Of a DNA stretch of 64,000 nucleotides, positions 63,292 to 64,000 are shown piece after piece. Origin of the DNA: Glycomyces buryatensis (lineage in GTDB: Bacteria; Actinomycetota; Actinomycetes; Mycobacteriales; Micromonosporaceae); the NCBI RefSeq assembly GCF_004912275.1, contig NZ_STGY01000046.1, positions 1 to 64,000 on the forward strand. Reading direction: 5' to 3'. The position numbers and the translations under genes are program-made. The notes beneath the pieces were generated by a model. The model searched no databases and was not told the DNA's origin. It saw only the letters and a program-made list of their open reading frames with translations. Position 1 is the first letter of the stretch; each line of letters starts with the position of its first letter.

Positions 63292-64000
63292 CTAGAACCT
63301 CACCGACTGCGGTTCGGCGCGGCGCTCGGCAAGCGTCTGCGGCCCTTCGTATTCGCGCACGATCTCGTAGCGCGTATTGCGCTCGACCGGCTGGAAACCC
63401 GCGTCGCGGATGAGTTCGAGCAGGTTCTCGCGGGTCATCTTGTCGGGGGTGCCGTAGTCGTCGGCGTCGTGGGTGATCTTGTACTCCACGACCGAGCCGT
63501 CCAGGTCGTCGGCGCCGTAGGACAGCGACAGCTGCGCGACGTCGAGGCCGTGCATGACCCAGAAGCACTTGACGTGGTCGAAGTTGTCGAGCATGAGGCG
63601 CGAGACCGCGAAGGTCTTGAGCGACTCGGCCGGGCTGGCCATGGTGGTGCGCGCCTGGAGCAGGTTGCGGACCTTGCCGTCCTTGGCGTCATGGAAGTCG
63701 TGCTGGTAGCGCAGCGGGATGAACACGCTGAAGCCGCCGGTCTCGTCCTGCATCTCGCGCAGGCGCATGACGTGGTCGACGCGGTGGCGCGGTTCCTCGA
63801 TGTGCCCGTAGAGCATGGTCGCGGGGGTGCGCAGGCCCTTCTCATGGGCGAGGCGGTGGATGCGCGACCAGTCCTCCCAGTGGCAGTCGTGGTCGACGAT
63901 GTGCTGGCGGATCTCCCAGTCGAAGATCTCGGCGCCGCCGCCGGTCAGCGACTCCAGGCCGGCCTCGATGAGCTCGTCGAGGATGTCGGAGGCGTCGAGT
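63292..64000 (-). CDS. mqnE: Aminofutalosine synthase MqnE (C-terminal part)
   Basis: Runs off the right edge; 235 C-terminal codons are seen. TGGGAEIF, HIVDHDCHWEDWSRIHRLAHEKGLR, TMLYGHIEEPRHRVDHV and FIPLRYQHDFHD are conserved in MqnE radical-SAM enzymes. It joins 3-[(1-carboxyvinyl)oxy]benzoate to the SAM-derived adenosyl group in the futalosine route to menaquinone. The radical-SAM CxxxCxxC lies outside the window. Confidence 0.9.
   Translation of the reverse strand, partial: LDASDILDELIEAGLESLTGGGAEIFDWEIRQHIVDHDCHWEDWSRIHRLAHEKGLRTPATMLYGHIEEPRHRVDHVMRLREMQDETGGFSVFIPLRYQHDFHDAKDGKVRNLLQARTTMASPAESLKTFAVSRLMLDNFDHVKCFWVMHGLDVAQLSLSYGADDLDGSVVEYKITHDADDYGTPDKMTRENLLELIRDAGFQPVERNTRYEIVREYEGPQTLAERRAEPQSVRF

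Overview
The window is high-GC DNA from a mycothiol-producing actinobacterium. Evidence for this: mshA, the gpmA-senX3-regX3 block, a futalosine-pathway menaquinone gene (mqnE), DUF397/XRE pairs, rodlin-like secreted repeat proteins, and the ppa/dacB/zincin/tilS/hpt/ftsH/folE block. The gene content would suit a Glycomyces/Stackebrandtia-like lineage, but that placement is inference. No rRNA operon, CRISPR array, prophage or integrase is visible. One tRNA gene (Lys, anticodon TTT) is present.

Layout. 0-5 kb: surface and secreted functions, namely a tandem family of Cys-paired repeat proteins (one partial, one intact, one divergent, plus a decayed remnant), a GH95 fucosidase and an LPXTG wall protein. 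5-14 kb: AzgA-type purine permease, NatA/NatB-type ABC exporter, a Cip1-like secreted protein behind a CebR-like operator, two PH-domain membrane proteins (one with an apparent frameshift), SRPBCC, Hsp20 and an aldo/keto reductase. 14.3-15.7 kb: a TnpB-only IS605/IS1341-type element. 15.8-18.7 kb: regX3-senX3-gpmA. 18.8-25.5 kb: an accessory island separating gpmA from YbjN-mshA (these are close neighbours in mycobacteria). It carries an Imm1-like orphan immunity gene, two DUF397 copies around a VapBC pair, an XRE regulator, and a set of hairpin-leader genes ending in two Rpn/PD-(D/E)XK-like paralogues. 25.7-32.2 kb: YbjN, mshA, TetR, an MFS-thymidylate kinase fusion and holB. 33-34.5 kb: a second TnpB element. 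34.6-36 kb: two paralogous Asp-rich (DTDGDG) repeat proteins. 36-46 kb: folE, ftsH, hpt (opposite strand), tilS, zincin protease, an inserted GH13 amylase, dacB, ppa. 46-64 kb: yaaA, tRNA-Lys, a STAND/NB-ARC regulator, a CsoR-type copper operon (copZ, His-tailed secreted protein, copA), SDR, amidohydrolase, epoxide hydrolase-like protein, nhaA, acsA, a Fic-like protein bracketed by repeats, and the start of a menaquinone locus (DUF4229, membrane protein, mqnE running off the edge).

How it fits together. Core functions are nucleotide and folate supply, replication (tmk, holB), tRNA lysidine synthesis, membrane proteolysis, wall remodelling, phosphate sensing, mycothiol and menaquinone synthesis. 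Accessory functions are polysaccharide use (GH95, GH13-CBM20, Cip1-like), copper resistance, toxin-antitoxin and immunity genes, and RNA-guided TnpB nucleases. The best candidates for something undescribed are the 22.2-25.5 kb hairpin-leader/Rpn-like set, the shared DNA-damage-type leaderless promoter of the two tnpB genes, and the 62-bp repeats around the Fic-like gene.
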